Under the pieces are notes generated by a model, which worked only from the letters and a program-made list of their open reading frames with translations, ran no database searches and had not been told where the DNA came from. The position numbers and the translations under genes were made by a program. From contig JAEUHE010000031.1 of the NCBI GenBank assembly GCA_016793885.1, positions 1-64,000 of the forward strand: 64,000 bases of DNA, given 5' to 3'. Positions within the stretch are counted from its first letter, which is position 1. Each line of letters starts with the position of its first letter. Below are positions 8,688 through 17,125 of the stretch, in pieces. This DNA is from Verrucomicrobiales bacterium (lineage in GTDB: Bacteria; Verrucomicrobiota; Verrucomicrobiia; Limisphaerales; UBA11320).

Positions 8688-9650
8688 ATGTCCACTACCT
8701 ACATCACCAAGAAAACCCTGGGCCTGGAAACGGTTGAACCGGCAGTCACCCCTCCGCCCGCCGAAGCCGCTACCGCCGCCTTTGCCAAGAAACCACGAGT
8801 GAGTTCTGGACGTTCCCGCAAGAAAGACATTCCCGAGGGCCTCTGGACGAAGTGTCCGAAGTGCAGCACGATGGTCTTCGACAAGGAATTGGACGCTAAC
8901 CTCAAGGTATGCCCCAAATGCGGACATCACTTCCCGATCGTCGCCCGCGAACGGATCCACTCGCTCGTGGAGACGTGCTCGTTCAGCGAGATGGACGCCG
9001 ACATGACGAGCGTTGATGTGCTGGAATTTACCGGGGTAGCCTCCTATCGCGACAAACTGGATGCCTACCAAAAGTCCACCCAACTCAAAGACGCGGTCAT
9101 CACCGGCATTGGGACCATAGGCACCCAAAAGGTCGCCCTGGGCGTGATGGATTTCAGCTTTTTGGGTGGATCCATGGGCTCCGTCGTGGGAGAAAAGCTG
9201 ACCCGGCTGATCGAAACAGCCACGGATCGCCGTCTGCCCGTGGTCATCTTTTCGACGAGTGGCGGGGCGCGGATGTATGAGGGCATGTTCAGCCTGATGC
9301 AGATGGCTAAGACCTGCGCTGCTTTGGCCTACCACGCTCAAAATAAACTCTCCTACATCAGCGTCCTTACGCATCCCACCATGGCAGGCGTCTCGGCCAG
9401 CTTCGCTACGGTCGGTGACCTCATCATCGCCGAACCCGGAGCGATGATCGGGTTCGCTGGTCCGCGGGTCATCAAGGACACCACCCAGGCCGAACTGCCT
9501 CCGGGGTTCCAAACCGCCGAATTCCTCATGGATCACGGGCTGATCGATTCGATCGTTCCCCGCAATACCATGAAGGAGCGTCTGATCTACTTCTTGGAGT
9601 TCCTAACCGCCAGCAAGGCCGCTCCCGGACCTAACAGCAACGCAGTCTAA
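8688..9650 (+). CDS. accD: Acetyl-CoA carboxylase carboxyltransferase subunit beta
   Basis: Beta subunit (320 aa) of the carboxyltransferase part of acetyl-CoA carboxylase, which with AccA moves the carboxyl group from biotin to acetyl-CoA to give malonyl-CoA for fatty acid synthesis. The zinc ribbon CPKC-x15-CPKCGHHF is at about residues 60-85, followed by the crotonase-like core with FSFLGGSMGSVVGEKLTR and FSTSGGARMYEGMFSLMQM. The N-terminal 50 residues before the ribbon are Ala/Pro-rich and longer than in E. coli. The ATG at 8688 begins MSTTYITKKTL; an upstream GTG at 8643 would add 15 residues. accA is not in the window. Confidence 0.95.
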   Translation: MSTTYITKKTLGLETVEPAVTPPPAEAATAAFAKKPRVSSGRSRKKDIPEGLWTKCPKCSTMVFDKELDANLKVCPKCGHHFPIVARERIHSLVETCSFSEMDADMTSVDVLEFTGVASYRDKLDAYQKSTQLKDAVITGIGTIGTQKVALGVMDFSFLGGSMGSVVGEKLTRLIETATDRRLPVVIFSTSGGARMYEGMFSLMQMAKTCAALAYHAQNKLSYISVLTHPTMAGVSASFATVGDLIIAEPGAMIGFAGPRVIKDTTQAELPPGFQTAEFLMDHGLIDSIVPRNTMKERLIYFLEFLTASKAAPGPNSNAV

Positions 9651-9671
9651 GCGATCGAATTGGAGCTCCGG

Positions 9672-11324
9672 ATGCCCGCCCTCAGAGCCCTCATCCTCAT
9701 CCAGTTCCGGCATCGCTCCTCTCTCCTGTCCCCCTGGATCGCCCTGGCCTTGAGCGGCTGGATGGGCAGCTCCCAACTCTGGGCGGCGGGTGTGACAGAG
9801 GTAACCGCCACGCCTGACTTCGTTTACATCCGCGGCGAGACCCGATCGACGCAGGTGCGAGTGTTGGAACGGGACCCGTGGGAGGCGGGTGATCTACCCC
9901 GCCGAACAGAGCCTTTGACGCGGATCACAGCCCCAGCCCGATTCGAGTTCGCGGTTCCCCGCTATGCTGAAGGTCGCGACCGGCTCTACTCCGCCTTCCA
10001 ATGTGTCGAGGAGCTACCCGACGGAGGGGTGAGAACGCTCGGCAACCGGCGGTTCGTGTCGGTTTTCCGGGGAATTTCGCGCAACCGGGAAGCCTTCCCT
10101 GCCTCCAGAAGCAAAAAGGGATTGCAGGTCCAGATGCTCGATGACGCCTTGGCCTTGGGCATCGGCCATGCCGCGCTCAACTTCAATCTCGCTCAACTGG
10201 TCGATGTCCACCAACGACCCGACAGCCTAAGCTGGGAATCGAGCGGCCAGACTTTCCGATTTCGGTCCGACTACCTCCGGTCCATGGATCAGCAGGTGAA
10301 ACCTCTGAGCGATGCCGGGGTCATCGTCAGCCTCATTCTCCTGGTCTACCAAAGCAACGATCCGCAGCTGGACCAAACCCTACTCCATCCTCTTTACGAT
10401 CCGGCCTGCCCAAACCGGCTCGCAGCTTTCAACACCGTCACTCCCCAGGGAGCACAAACCTATATCGCGGCGCTGGAGTTCCTGGCGGATCGCTACAACA
10501 CCCCCCAATATCCCCACGGTCGGGTCGCGAATTTCATTATCGGCAACGAGGTCAACTCACACTGGTTCTGGAGCAACCGCGGACGCTGCACGATGGAGGA
10601 ATTCGCGGAGGATTACCTAGGGGCGGTCCGAATGGCGAATACCGCGGTGCGCAAGGCGTCTTCGTCCGCACGGGTGTATCTGTCCCTTGAGCATCACTGG
10701 AATATCCGGTACCCCGGAGGCGATCCCGGTCAAGCGTTCGCGGGCAAAGGGTTCTTGGACTATTTTCATCGACGCGCCCACGAAGAGGGTGATTTTGACT
10801 GGCATCTCGCCTTTCATCCATATCCCGAGAACCTCTTCGAATGCCGGACGTGGAAGGATCAATCGGCTCATAACAATGCCGAAACCCCGCGCATCACCTT
10901 CAAGAACGTGGAACAAATCACCCGCTACGTGGCGGCGCCAGGCTGGCAATACGCCCCGCCTCCCAACGAAAGTTATTCGTTCCCCAACCGCCGCGTCATT
11001 CTCTCGGAGCAAGGATTTCATGCCCCCGATGGCTCGGAGGGCGAACTGTGGCAGGCTGCCGCTTACGCGTACGCCTATCGCAAGATCGCCCAGAACCCCG
11101 GCATCGACTCTTTTATCCTCCACCGTCACGTCGACCACGCTCACGAAGGTGGCCTGCGGCTGGGGCTCTGGACCCGAAAACCGAACTCGGTGGCCGATCC
11201 CGATCGCCCTCGGCGGATGTACGATGTCTTTAAGCGCGCCGATCAACCCGATTGGGCCAACGCTTTCGAGTTTGCCCTTCCGGTGATTGGCCTCCAGAAT
11301 TGGGAAGACCTCCGGCTGCCCTGA
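9672..11324 (+). CDS. Exported DUF5722-type glycoside hydrolase-like protein
   Basis: An exported protein of 550 aa with a TIM-barrel glycoside hydrolase-like domain resembling DUF5722. A hydrophobic leader ends near GSSQLWAAG. A small N-terminal beta domain (about 45-130) comes before the barrel. Two Glu residues sit where the acid/base and nucleophile of clan A glycosidases lie: E293 in IIGNEVNSHWFW and E446 in RVILSEQGFHAP. Other barrel features are ALNFNLAQLVDV, LEHHWNIR and FHPYPENLF. The sugar substrate is not known. The ATG at 9672 is preceded by GGAG at a good distance, so it was preferred to the TTG at 9660. It is 28 bases upstream of a DUF1501 gene and probably co-transcribed with it. 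Confidence 0.75.
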   Translation: MPALRALILIQFRHRSSLLSPWIALALSGWMGSSQLWAAGVTEVTATPDFVYIRGETRSTQVRVLERDPWEAGDLPRRTEPLTRITAPARFEFAVPRYAEGRDRLYSAFQCVEELPDGGVRTLGNRRFVSVFRGISRNREAFPASRSKKGLQVQMLDDALALGIGHAALNFNLAQLVDVHQRPDSLSWESSGQTFRFRSDYLRSMDQQVKPLSDAGVIVSLILLVYQSNDPQLDQTLLHPLYDPACPNRLAAFNTVTPQGAQTYIAALEFLADRYNTPQYPHGRVANFIIGNEVNSHWFWSNRGRCTMEEFAEDYLGAVRMANTAVRKASSSARVYLSLEHHWNIRYPGGDPGQAFAGKGFLDYFHRRAHEEGDFDWHLAFHPYPENLFECRTWKDQSAHNNAETPRITFKNVEQITRYVAAPGWQYAPPPNESYSFPNRRVILSEQGFHAPDGSEGELWQAAAYAYAYRKIAQNPGIDSFILHRHVDHAHEGGLRLGLWTRKPNSVADPDRPRRMYDVFKRADQPDWANAFEFALPVIGLQNWEDLRLP

Positions 11325-11352
11325 TTCTCAGGATACTCGGGAGGGTTGAACG

Positions 11353-12738
11353 ATGGTGAACCGCCGAAACTTTTTACGGTTGGGCGCTCTGGGGCTGTCG
11401 CTGCCGCAGATCCTTGCCCTGCAGGGCCGAGCCGTGACGCGCTCGTCAGGCTCCATGGCGGGAGCCGGCGGACGAGCCAAATCATGTATCGTGCTCTTCG
11501 CTTGGGGTGGCATCAGCCATCTCGACACTTGGGATCCCAAACCGGATGCGCCATCCGAGATCCGTGGTGAGTTCCGGCCCATTCGAACCTCCGTGCCGGG
11601 TATTCACCTCAGCGAACATCTGCCCCAACTCGCGCGACACATGCATCAACTGGCGGTGGTGCGCAGCGTGACTCATCAGGCTCCCTCGCACCGATCGGCC
11701 GCGTACTGGAATCTAACCGGCCATCCGCCTCCCAACTTGTCAGGAAACTGGGAGGCGACGCGCCTCGATCATCCTTGTCTTGGAGCGTTGACTCAGGCGG
11801 CAATGGAAGCCACGCGCGACCCACGACTGCGATCCAGCATCCTACCGTCGACCGTGGCGCTGCCCTACACCATGGCCGACGGAGGCCGTGCGAACGGTCA
11901 GGATGGCGGGTTTCTTGGATCGAAATATGACCCGATCATCCTGCGTCCGGATGCGGGCTCACCTTACGGAGGCGTGTCGCCGGCTTCCCGCTCCCTGCGA
12001 CTGGATCTCCCCCCGGGCATGACTCTCGAAAGGCTGCAGGATCTTCGGAGTCTGTCCGCATCGTTGGAGCGTCTGGGTTCAAGCCTGGGCGACGGAGAAG
12101 CCGAGCCTTTCGCGCGGTCGCGGGAACAAGCCTACGACATGCTGTTGCGGCCTTCGGTTCGCGAGGCCTTTGATCTCCGGCAGGAGCCACCCCACTTGCG
12201 AGCCTCTTACGGCAACCACATCTGCGGACAGAGCGCTCTGATGGCGCGGCGGTTGACGGAAGCTGGGGTGCCTCTCGTGACGGTCTATTGTGCCGCCGGG
12301 GATTTGAACGGGTCTGTCGGGGACCACTTCGACACTCATGGAGACAATTTCAACCGGCTCAAGCGAACCATGCTTCCGCCCCTGGATCAGGCGTCCCATG
12401 CGCTGTTGGAGGATCTCGCGCAACGAGGAACCCTGGATGAAACCTTGGTCTGTTGGCTGACGGAGTTCGGCCGAACACCGAAGGTGAACCCCTCGGCTGG
12501 TCGGGACCACTACCCCAACTGCTATTCGGTCGCGTTCGCCGGAGGCGGTATCCGAGGGGGACAGGTGTATGGAAAATCCGACTTCTCGGGGGCGGAGCCA
12601 TCCGAGCTAGCGTGCGGACCGGAGGACCTCCATGCGACCATCTTCAGGGCCTTGGGAATCGATCCAGCATTGCAGCTAAGCTCCCTGGACGGGAGGCCCT
12701 TCCCATTGTGCTCAGGAAAGGCGTTGGAATTGTTCTAA
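11353..12738 (+). CDS. DUF1501 family protein (sulfatase-like fold)
   Basis: A DUF1501 protein of 461 aa, a family with an alkaline phosphatase/sulfatase-like fold common in Planctomycetes and Verrucomicrobia. It starts with a Tat-type leader (VNRRNFLRLGALGLSLP) and should be exported folded. Family landmarks are WGGISHLDTWDPKPDAP, VRSVTHQAPSH, YGNHICGQSALMARRL, GDHFDTHGDNFNRLK and WLTEFGRTPKVN...GRDHYPN, which carry the metal-binding Asp and His residues. No formylglycine-type CxPSR motif is present, so it is not a classical sulfatase. It follows the DUF5722 gene closely; pairing with a glycosidase suggests a role in handling external polysaccharide, but this is inference. Confidence 0.85.
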   Translation: MVNRRNFLRLGALGLSLPQILALQGRAVTRSSGSMAGAGGRAKSCIVLFAWGGISHLDTWDPKPDAPSEIRGEFRPIRTSVPGIHLSEHLPQLARHMHQLAVVRSVTHQAPSHRSAAYWNLTGHPPPNLSGNWEATRLDHPCLGALTQAAMEATRDPRLRSSILPSTVALPYTMADGGRANGQDGGFLGSKYDPIILRPDAGSPYGGVSPASRSLRLDLPPGMTLERLQDLRSLSASLERLGSSLGDGEAEPFARSREQAYDMLLRPSVREAFDLRQEPPHLRASYGNHICGQSALMARRLTEAGVPLVTVYCAAGDLNGSVGDHFDTHGDNFNRLKRTMLPPLDQASHALLEDLAQRGTLDETLVCWLTEFGRTPKVNPSAGRDHYPNCYSVAFAGGGIRGGQVYGKSDFSGAEPSELACGPEDLHATIFRALGIDPALQLSSLDGRPFPLCSGKALELF

Positions 12739-12761
12739 ACCTAGAGAGGGGAGGGCTTGAA

Positions 12762-12932
12762 TCAACGGCCTTCGTTGATTCCAGACGGAAGGCCATGCTC
12801 CCAAGAACGAGGCGTGTTCCAGGGACGATCCGACTTATTGGCGGTTTCCGGAGTGCCGCACCCAGAAAAACCGAGCACCAGGACCAGGCATCCCAGAAAG
12901 GCTAACCAGGAGCGTAATCGGAGGAGCTTCAT
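12762..12932 (-). CDS. Small lipoprotein of 56 residues
   Basis: A short gene easily missed in annotation. It reads MKLLRLRSWLAFLGCLVLVL, then GFSGC and a 31-residue polar tail that includes RPWNTPRSWEHGLPSG and ends at INEGR. The leader is a standard type II signal peptide with lipobox FSGC (Cys25 modified). It starts 7 bases after the stop codon of the coiled-coil protein gene upstream, so the two are very likely one transcript. A mature lipoprotein of about 32 residues is unusually small. I know of no named family; the Trp-rich tail looks conserved rather than random. Confidence 0.7.
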   Translation of the reverse strand: MKLLRLRSWLAFLGCLVLVLGFSGCGTPETANKSDRPWNTPRSWEHGLPSGINEGR

Positions 12933-12939
12933 TCGGCGC

Positions 12940-13698
12940 TCAATAGAAGACGATGTCGCCTTCCATTAGTTCTTCAAGCTTCCAACCAGGCACCACGTTC
13001 GCGATCGCCCGGTCCTGTTGCACCGTTGCGACTTTGACCTTGCCGATGAGCTTTCCAGCACGGCTGACCATCAGCACACCGTTCGGAAGGAGCTCTTGGT
13101 TGGAACCAATATCAATCACCACGAAGTCCCACTTGGGATCGACGACCAAAATTTTACCCTTGGTGCCGGCCTTGAGAATCACGGGCACATCATTGGTGCC
13201 GCGATAGATCAACAATTCACGGTTCAAACGATCAATGTCCTTGGTCAGGAGCTTCTTCTCCTCTTCCATCGCCGCGTTAGCGTCCCGGGTATTCTTGAGT
13301 TCAGCCACGGTGGCCTTCACCTGGTCGACGGTCAAACCCGTCGCCGCCCACGCCGACAGCTGTTGGGCGATGCGAGTGATCTCCTCCTTGGCCTGGTTGA
13401 GCTGAGTGGTCAGGGACTTAACCGAGGCGTCGAGAGTGCTCGCGTTCGCTTCGGCTTTGTTCTTGGCCTCGGTGGTCTTCGCGAGGTCCGCTTCAGTGAC
13501 CTTGAGCTTTTCGCTGGTCTCCTGGAGTTCTTTGACCGCCTTCTGGCGGGCGGAAAGCTCAGACTTCCACTTTCCTTCGAACTCATTGCGCTTGGCAATG
13601 ATCCCCTCGACTTGAGGTTTAACCTGAACCCAAACCAGCGCCGTAGTCGCAAGAGCGGCCACGATCGCGATACCTAATGTGATTCGCAAAAGTAACAT
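12940..13698 (-). CDS. Membrane-anchored coiled-coil protein
   Basis: A 252-aa protein of unknown function with one N-terminal membrane anchor (LLLRITLGIAIVAALATTALV), a long coiled coil (about 30-165, many heptads rich in K, E, L and A), and a C-terminal beta domain (about 168-252, KGKILVVDPKWDFVVIDIG to EGDIVFY). The last part resembles the beta-barrel periplasmic ends of MreC- or HlyD-like proteins in outline only. It probably reaches from the inner membrane into the periplasm. A small lipoprotein gene follows 7 bases downstream, and a second anchored protein lies upstream on the same strand, so these may form an envelope-related group. Confidence 0.65.
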   Translation of the reverse strand: MLLLRITLGIAIVAALATTALVWVQVKPQVEGIIAKRNEFEGKWKSELSARQKAVKELQETSEKLKVTEADLAKTTEAKNKAEANASTLDASVKSLTTQLNQAKEEITRIAQQLSAWAATGLTVDQVKATVAELKNTRDANAAMEEEKKLLTKDIDRLNRELLIYRGTNDVPVILKAGTKGKILVVDPKWDFVVIDIGSNQELLPNGVLMVSRAGKLIGKVKVATVQQDRAIANVVPGWKLEELMEGDIVFY

Positions 13699-13886
13699 GT
13701 TCGTATAACCGACGGGTTAAAGCTCGGCGAAACTAAAGGGCCGACAAACCTGTGTCAATCTCGTCGTTAAGACCAAATGAAAGACGATGCGTCACGAAAT
13801 ATGTCCTAAAAAGGCAAAAAACCCTCATTTTGCAGGGGAAATGACAATAATCCGGTTTCCGATGAGAAAATAGCCGGAATGAGATG

Positions 13887-14261
13887 CTAATTTTCTTCAG
13901 CCAATCGGCGCGCCTGTTTCAAGGTATCCTCGGAACGGGCTTCCAGTTCGTTGCTCACCACCCAATGGTATTTCCAAATGGGATTGCTGGCTTGTTTGGC
14001 CGAAGGATCAATCAGAAGCAGGGTCCGCTGAAAATCGTCAATCAGGACTTTATTGGGGAGCTCCTTGGTCTTCCGAATCAGCCGACCATAGATATTGTCG
14101 GCTTGATTCGTATAGCCGCGGGTATGAAGCAAAATCATAGCTTCCCGCAGCTCCAGGTGCTTGGACTGACGGGCCTGGAGGCCACGGATCACCATGATGC
14201 TGCAAAATACGAGAAGCACCAAGAAACTCAGCACATATCGAAACTGTCCCACAAACCGCAT
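13887..14261 (-). CDS. Small single-pass membrane protein, unknown function
   Basis: A 124-aa protein with one clear membrane helix near the N-terminus (YVLSFLVLLVFCSIMVIRGL) and a helical soluble part containing ELREAMILLHTRGYTNQADN and LIRKTKELPNKVLIDDFQRT, which suggests a short tetratricopeptide-like helical repeat. I do not recognise the family. The ATG at 14261 (MRFVGQFRYVL) is preferred because upstream codons encode a poorly structured stretch. It is upstream of, and on the same strand as, the coiled-coil protein, with a 188-base gap. Confidence 0.55.
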   Translation of the reverse strand: MRFVGQFRYVLSFLVLLVFCSIMVIRGLQARQSKHLELREAMILLHTRGYTNQADNIYGRLIRKTKELPNKVLIDDFQRTLLLIDPSAKQASNPIWKYHWVVSNELEARSEDTLKQARRLAEEN

Positions 14262-14407
14262 ACCTGTCTTAATCGACGGCCGCAGACGGAAGCTAATTCG
14301 GTATTTGCGGCAATCATAGCCTGTCGCCACGCTTCCTACGTCATTCTTGAGCACCAATGAGGTTCAAATCCGGACTCACGTCCGGTCGGGACAAGTCCGA
14401 CAGGCTG

Positions 14408-15238
14408 CTAGCCCGACAACTCCCGAACCAGGGCCGCTCGAGCTCTCGCTAGCCCCTTGTACTCCGCCACCTCGTCGGGCATGGTTTCCAAAAGCCCCCT
14501 CAGGGTCGCCGCTGCCGCGTCCGAAGCACAGACAGTGGAGAGCCGTTCCACCTGAATCCGGAGTCCAAACAGAATTCCGCCCGATTCCGGTAGCCGCCGC
14601 AACGCCTGCCGCTCCACCCGAAACCAAGTCGAGGACAATGTCGCGTTCGCCTCCAATCGAGGCATTCCTCGCGCCGGGTGCAGGTTCCGCTCCGAGGTAG
14701 CCGCCAATCCCCAGTTTACCCGTTCCCAGTCCATCCCCGGCCGAAGGGCCGTCAAGAACGCGTGGATCTTCCCACCCAATTCACGATTGAGCTGCGGCAC
14801 CGCCCCATGAATCCAGTCCAGGGAGTGTCCCATCTTCTCAGTCAGGGACCAGGCCGACGGAAAACAGACGCAAGCCGCCACCAGACGAAACTCATCCCCG
14901 TGGGGCTGCATCAGCAGGAAATCAGGTTCCCAGAGAGCGCCTAGCCGAAAGCAACGCTCCAGTGCTGAAGCATCGGACAACGCGGCAGCTCGTCGAATCT
15001 CCGGGTTTAACTCGCTCGCCCACTCCCAAGCCTCCTCAAACAAACGCTCCCCCTCCGGCAGCACCGCCGCGTACCGGCCTGGATCAGAAGCGAGCCAACT
15101 CGCGCGTTCGGCCAAGAGATCCGGTGCTTCCGACCAGTTCCGAAAAAAGCGCCCATCCCCGCGACGCAAACCCATATCGAAACGATAGGGGGGCGCCACC
15201 AACAAACGGGCCAACTCGTTGGAGGAGGGCTCAGTCAT
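14408..15238 (-). CDS. DUF3445 / heme-dependent oxidative N-demethylase-like protein
   Basis: A 276-aa cytosolic protein of the DUF3445 family, related to the subunit of heme-dependent dimethylamine demethylase. The typical features are an early PYRFDMGLRRGD motif, CVCFPSAWSLTEKMGHSLDWIHGAVPQLN in the middle (CFPSxW with the conserved His residues) and a final block FRVERQALRRLPESGGILF. In the known enzyme these residues bind heme and oxidise secondary amines to an amine and formaldehyde; the true substrate here is unknown. No partner reductase gene is close. The start ATG at 15238 fits the usual length. Confidence 0.75.
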   Translation of the reverse strand: MTEPSSNELARLLVAPPYRFDMGLRRGDGRFFRNWSEAPDLLAERASWLASDPGRYAAVLPEGERLFEEAWEWASELNPEIRRAAALSDASALERCFRLGALWEPDFLLMQPHGDEFRLVAACVCFPSAWSLTEKMGHSLDWIHGAVPQLNRELGGKIHAFLTALRPGMDWERVNWGLAATSERNLHPARGMPRLEANATLSSTWFRVERQALRRLPESGGILFGLRIQVERLSTVCASDAAAATLRGLLETMPDEVAEYKGLARARAALVRELSG

Positions 15239-15304
15239 ACTCAGGAGTTCGGTCGGCAGGAGGCTACTCGCTCCCCTGCCCTTACCCGTGGAATCCGAAA
15301 GCGC

Positions 15305-16831
15305 TCACCGGGTCACCAGGCGGCGATGGCGAGCAAAGCTGCTGCGCAAGCCCAAGGACATCTCGTCTTGCAGGGCCTGCATTTCGGCGTAAACCTCAAC
15401 GGCACGGCGGTTCGGTCGAGCGGTTTCGGCACGATTCAAGGTTACGAATGCGTCGGTGATGTCCTCGATCGCGGTCTTCTCCCCGCGATCCCGCTGCCAA
15501 GACCACAAGGCCTGTAGCGCCGCACCGTAGGCTGCCCCTTCACTGACTCGGAGAGTGGTGACCTCGGCGTTAAAGACATCGGCCATGATCTGCCGCCAAA
15601 CGGCCGACTTGGCACCGCCGCCGGTGGCGCGGATCTGCTTCGGCTTCACACCCAATTCCGCCAACCGTCGCAATCCGTAATTCATGCCGAGCGTCACCCC
15701 CTCCATCGCCGCGCGGGCGAAGTGACCCGCTTGGAACGTGCGGGGAGTCACTCCGAAGTAAACGCCGCTGCCATCCGGAACGTTCGGAGTCCGCTCGCCT
15801 TCCAAATAGGGTAGCAACAGGAGACCGTCAGAACCGGCGGGAACTTTAGCCACCTCGGCGGCGTAGCGATCGTGGGTCCAGCCAAAGTCTTGCCGGACCA
15901 TCTCCGTCGCCACCGTGACGTTCATGGTGCAGAGCAAGGGCAGCCAACGGTTCGTAGAATCGCAGAAAGCGGCGATCTCCCCGCGCGGATCCACCACCGG
16001 CTGGTTGCTGCAGGCATAGATCGTTCCGCTGGTGCCGAAGCTCGCCGTGATCACCCCCGGACGGGTATTGCCCGTGCCAATCGCACCCATCATGTTGTCA
16101 CCGCCCCCAGCGCTCACCAGCACACCCGGGTTGAGGCCGAGCGCACGCGCCGCGCGGGCATTAAGGCGACCTGCGGGCAGGTCGCTCCCGATGAGACGAG
16201 GCAACTTGTCAGCCAAATCGGAATCGATGGCGGCGAGAGCGGATTGGCTCCACTGCCGTCGTCGCACATCCAGCAGCGCCGTGCCGCTGGCATCGCCATA
16301 TTCCATCACTCGCTCGCCGGTCAGCCAGAAATTGAGATAATCGTGAGGAAGCAGAATGGTGGCGAGACGGGCGAAGTTTTTGGGCTCATGGCGCTTGAGC
16401 CAGAGAATCTTTCCCGCCGTGAAGCCCGGCAGCACGGCGTTGCCAAGCGAAGCAATGGTTCGCTTCAACCCACCCATGCGCGCGGTGAGCTCTTCACATT
16501 CGGGAGCGGTGCTGGTGTCGCACCATAGCTTGGCCGGACGAATCACTTCGCCCGCTTTGTCCACGGGGACAAAGCCGTGCTGCTGTCCGCTGACACCCAT
16601 GGCCACCACTTCACCGGACTTTGCTTTCGCCTCTTTCAGGGCTTCTTGGATCGAACGAGTCATGGCCTGAGTCCAAGATTTGGGGTGCTGCTCCTTGGCT
16701 CCCGGAGGAAGCTTCGGGATCAGGCCATAGGCCTGCGCGCCGGTTCCGAGCACTTTCCCGTTCCGAACGTCCACCACGAGGGCTTTGGTCGACTGCGTTC
16801 CGCTATCCACACCAATGACAAGGCTTCTCAT
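15305..16831 (-). CDS. xylB: Xylulokinase (FGGY carbohydrate kinase)
   Basis: A 508-aa FGGY-family sugar kinase that phosphorylates D-xylulose with ATP to xylulose 5-phosphate, feeding the pentose phosphate pathway. N-terminal phosphate-binding motif VIGVDSGTQSTKALVVD (residues 4-20), substrate loop AMGVSGQQHGFVPVD (near 77-91), and the C-terminal FGGY signature region ATGGGAKSAVWRQIMADVF with the nucleotide-binding glycines. SAGGGDNMMGAIGTG and MEGVTLGMNYGL also fit XylB. The length is standard. Another FGGY specificity (for example a related ketose) cannot be ruled out because no xylose isomerase is adjacent. A perfect palindrome lies about 130 bases upstream of its start. Confidence 0.9.
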   Translation of the reverse strand: MRSLVIGVDSGTQSTKALVVDVRNGKVLGTGAQAYGLIPKLPPGAKEQHPKSWTQAMTRSIQEALKEAKAKSGEVVAMGVSGQQHGFVPVDKAGEVIRPAKLWCDTSTAPECEELTARMGGLKRTIASLGNAVLPGFTAGKILWLKRHEPKNFARLATILLPHDYLNFWLTGERVMEYGDASGTALLDVRRRQWSQSALAAIDSDLADKLPRLIGSDLPAGRLNARAARALGLNPGVLVSAGGGDNMMGAIGTGNTRPGVITASFGTSGTIYACSNQPVVDPRGEIAAFCDSTNRWLPLLCTMNVTVATEMVRQDFGWTHDRYAAEVAKVPAGSDGLLLLPYLEGERTPNVPDGSGVYFGVTPRTFQAGHFARAAMEGVTLGMNYGLRRLAELGVKPKQIRATGGGAKSAVWRQIMADVFNAEVTTLRVSEGAAYGAALQALWSWQRDRGEKTAIEDITDAFVTLNRAETARPNRRAVEVYAEMQALQDEMSLGLRSSFARHRRLVTR

Positions 16832-16962
16832 ATATTCGATTCAAAGAATGGGAAGGAGACTGTCCAAGCTCGGATCCGTTGTCGAGCCCGCTGCGCCCCC
16901 CCGTTCTGTGGAGGCCGATGGCCGTCTACCCCTTGGCGCTCCCTATGGAATCAGTTTCGAAT

Positions 16963-17004
16963 CACGACCAACTTGGTGAACGTACGTTCACCAAGTTGGT
17001 CGTG
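16963..17004. promoter_or_regulatory. Perfect 42-bp palindrome in a divergent intergenic region
   Basis: CACGACCAACTTGGTGAACGT is followed at once by its exact inverse complement, with no spacer and no mismatch over 42 bases. It lies between the divergent xylB and DUF1080 genes, 132 bases from the first and 121 bases from the second. It could be an operator for a dimeric or tetrameric regulator, or a cruciform or hairpin. It does not have a T run, so it is not an obvious terminator. The motif was not seen elsewhere in the window. Confidence 0.7.
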
Positions 17005-17125
17005 GCGGTTTGTGTAGTGCAGGAGCCGCCGTCAGAAGGCTCGGGGGCAGCCTTGCTTGGTCCCAGGACACCCCCCAAAAAAGCCTCGGTGACAAAATGA
17101 GAACACCCAGGTAAAACCCTTGCCC

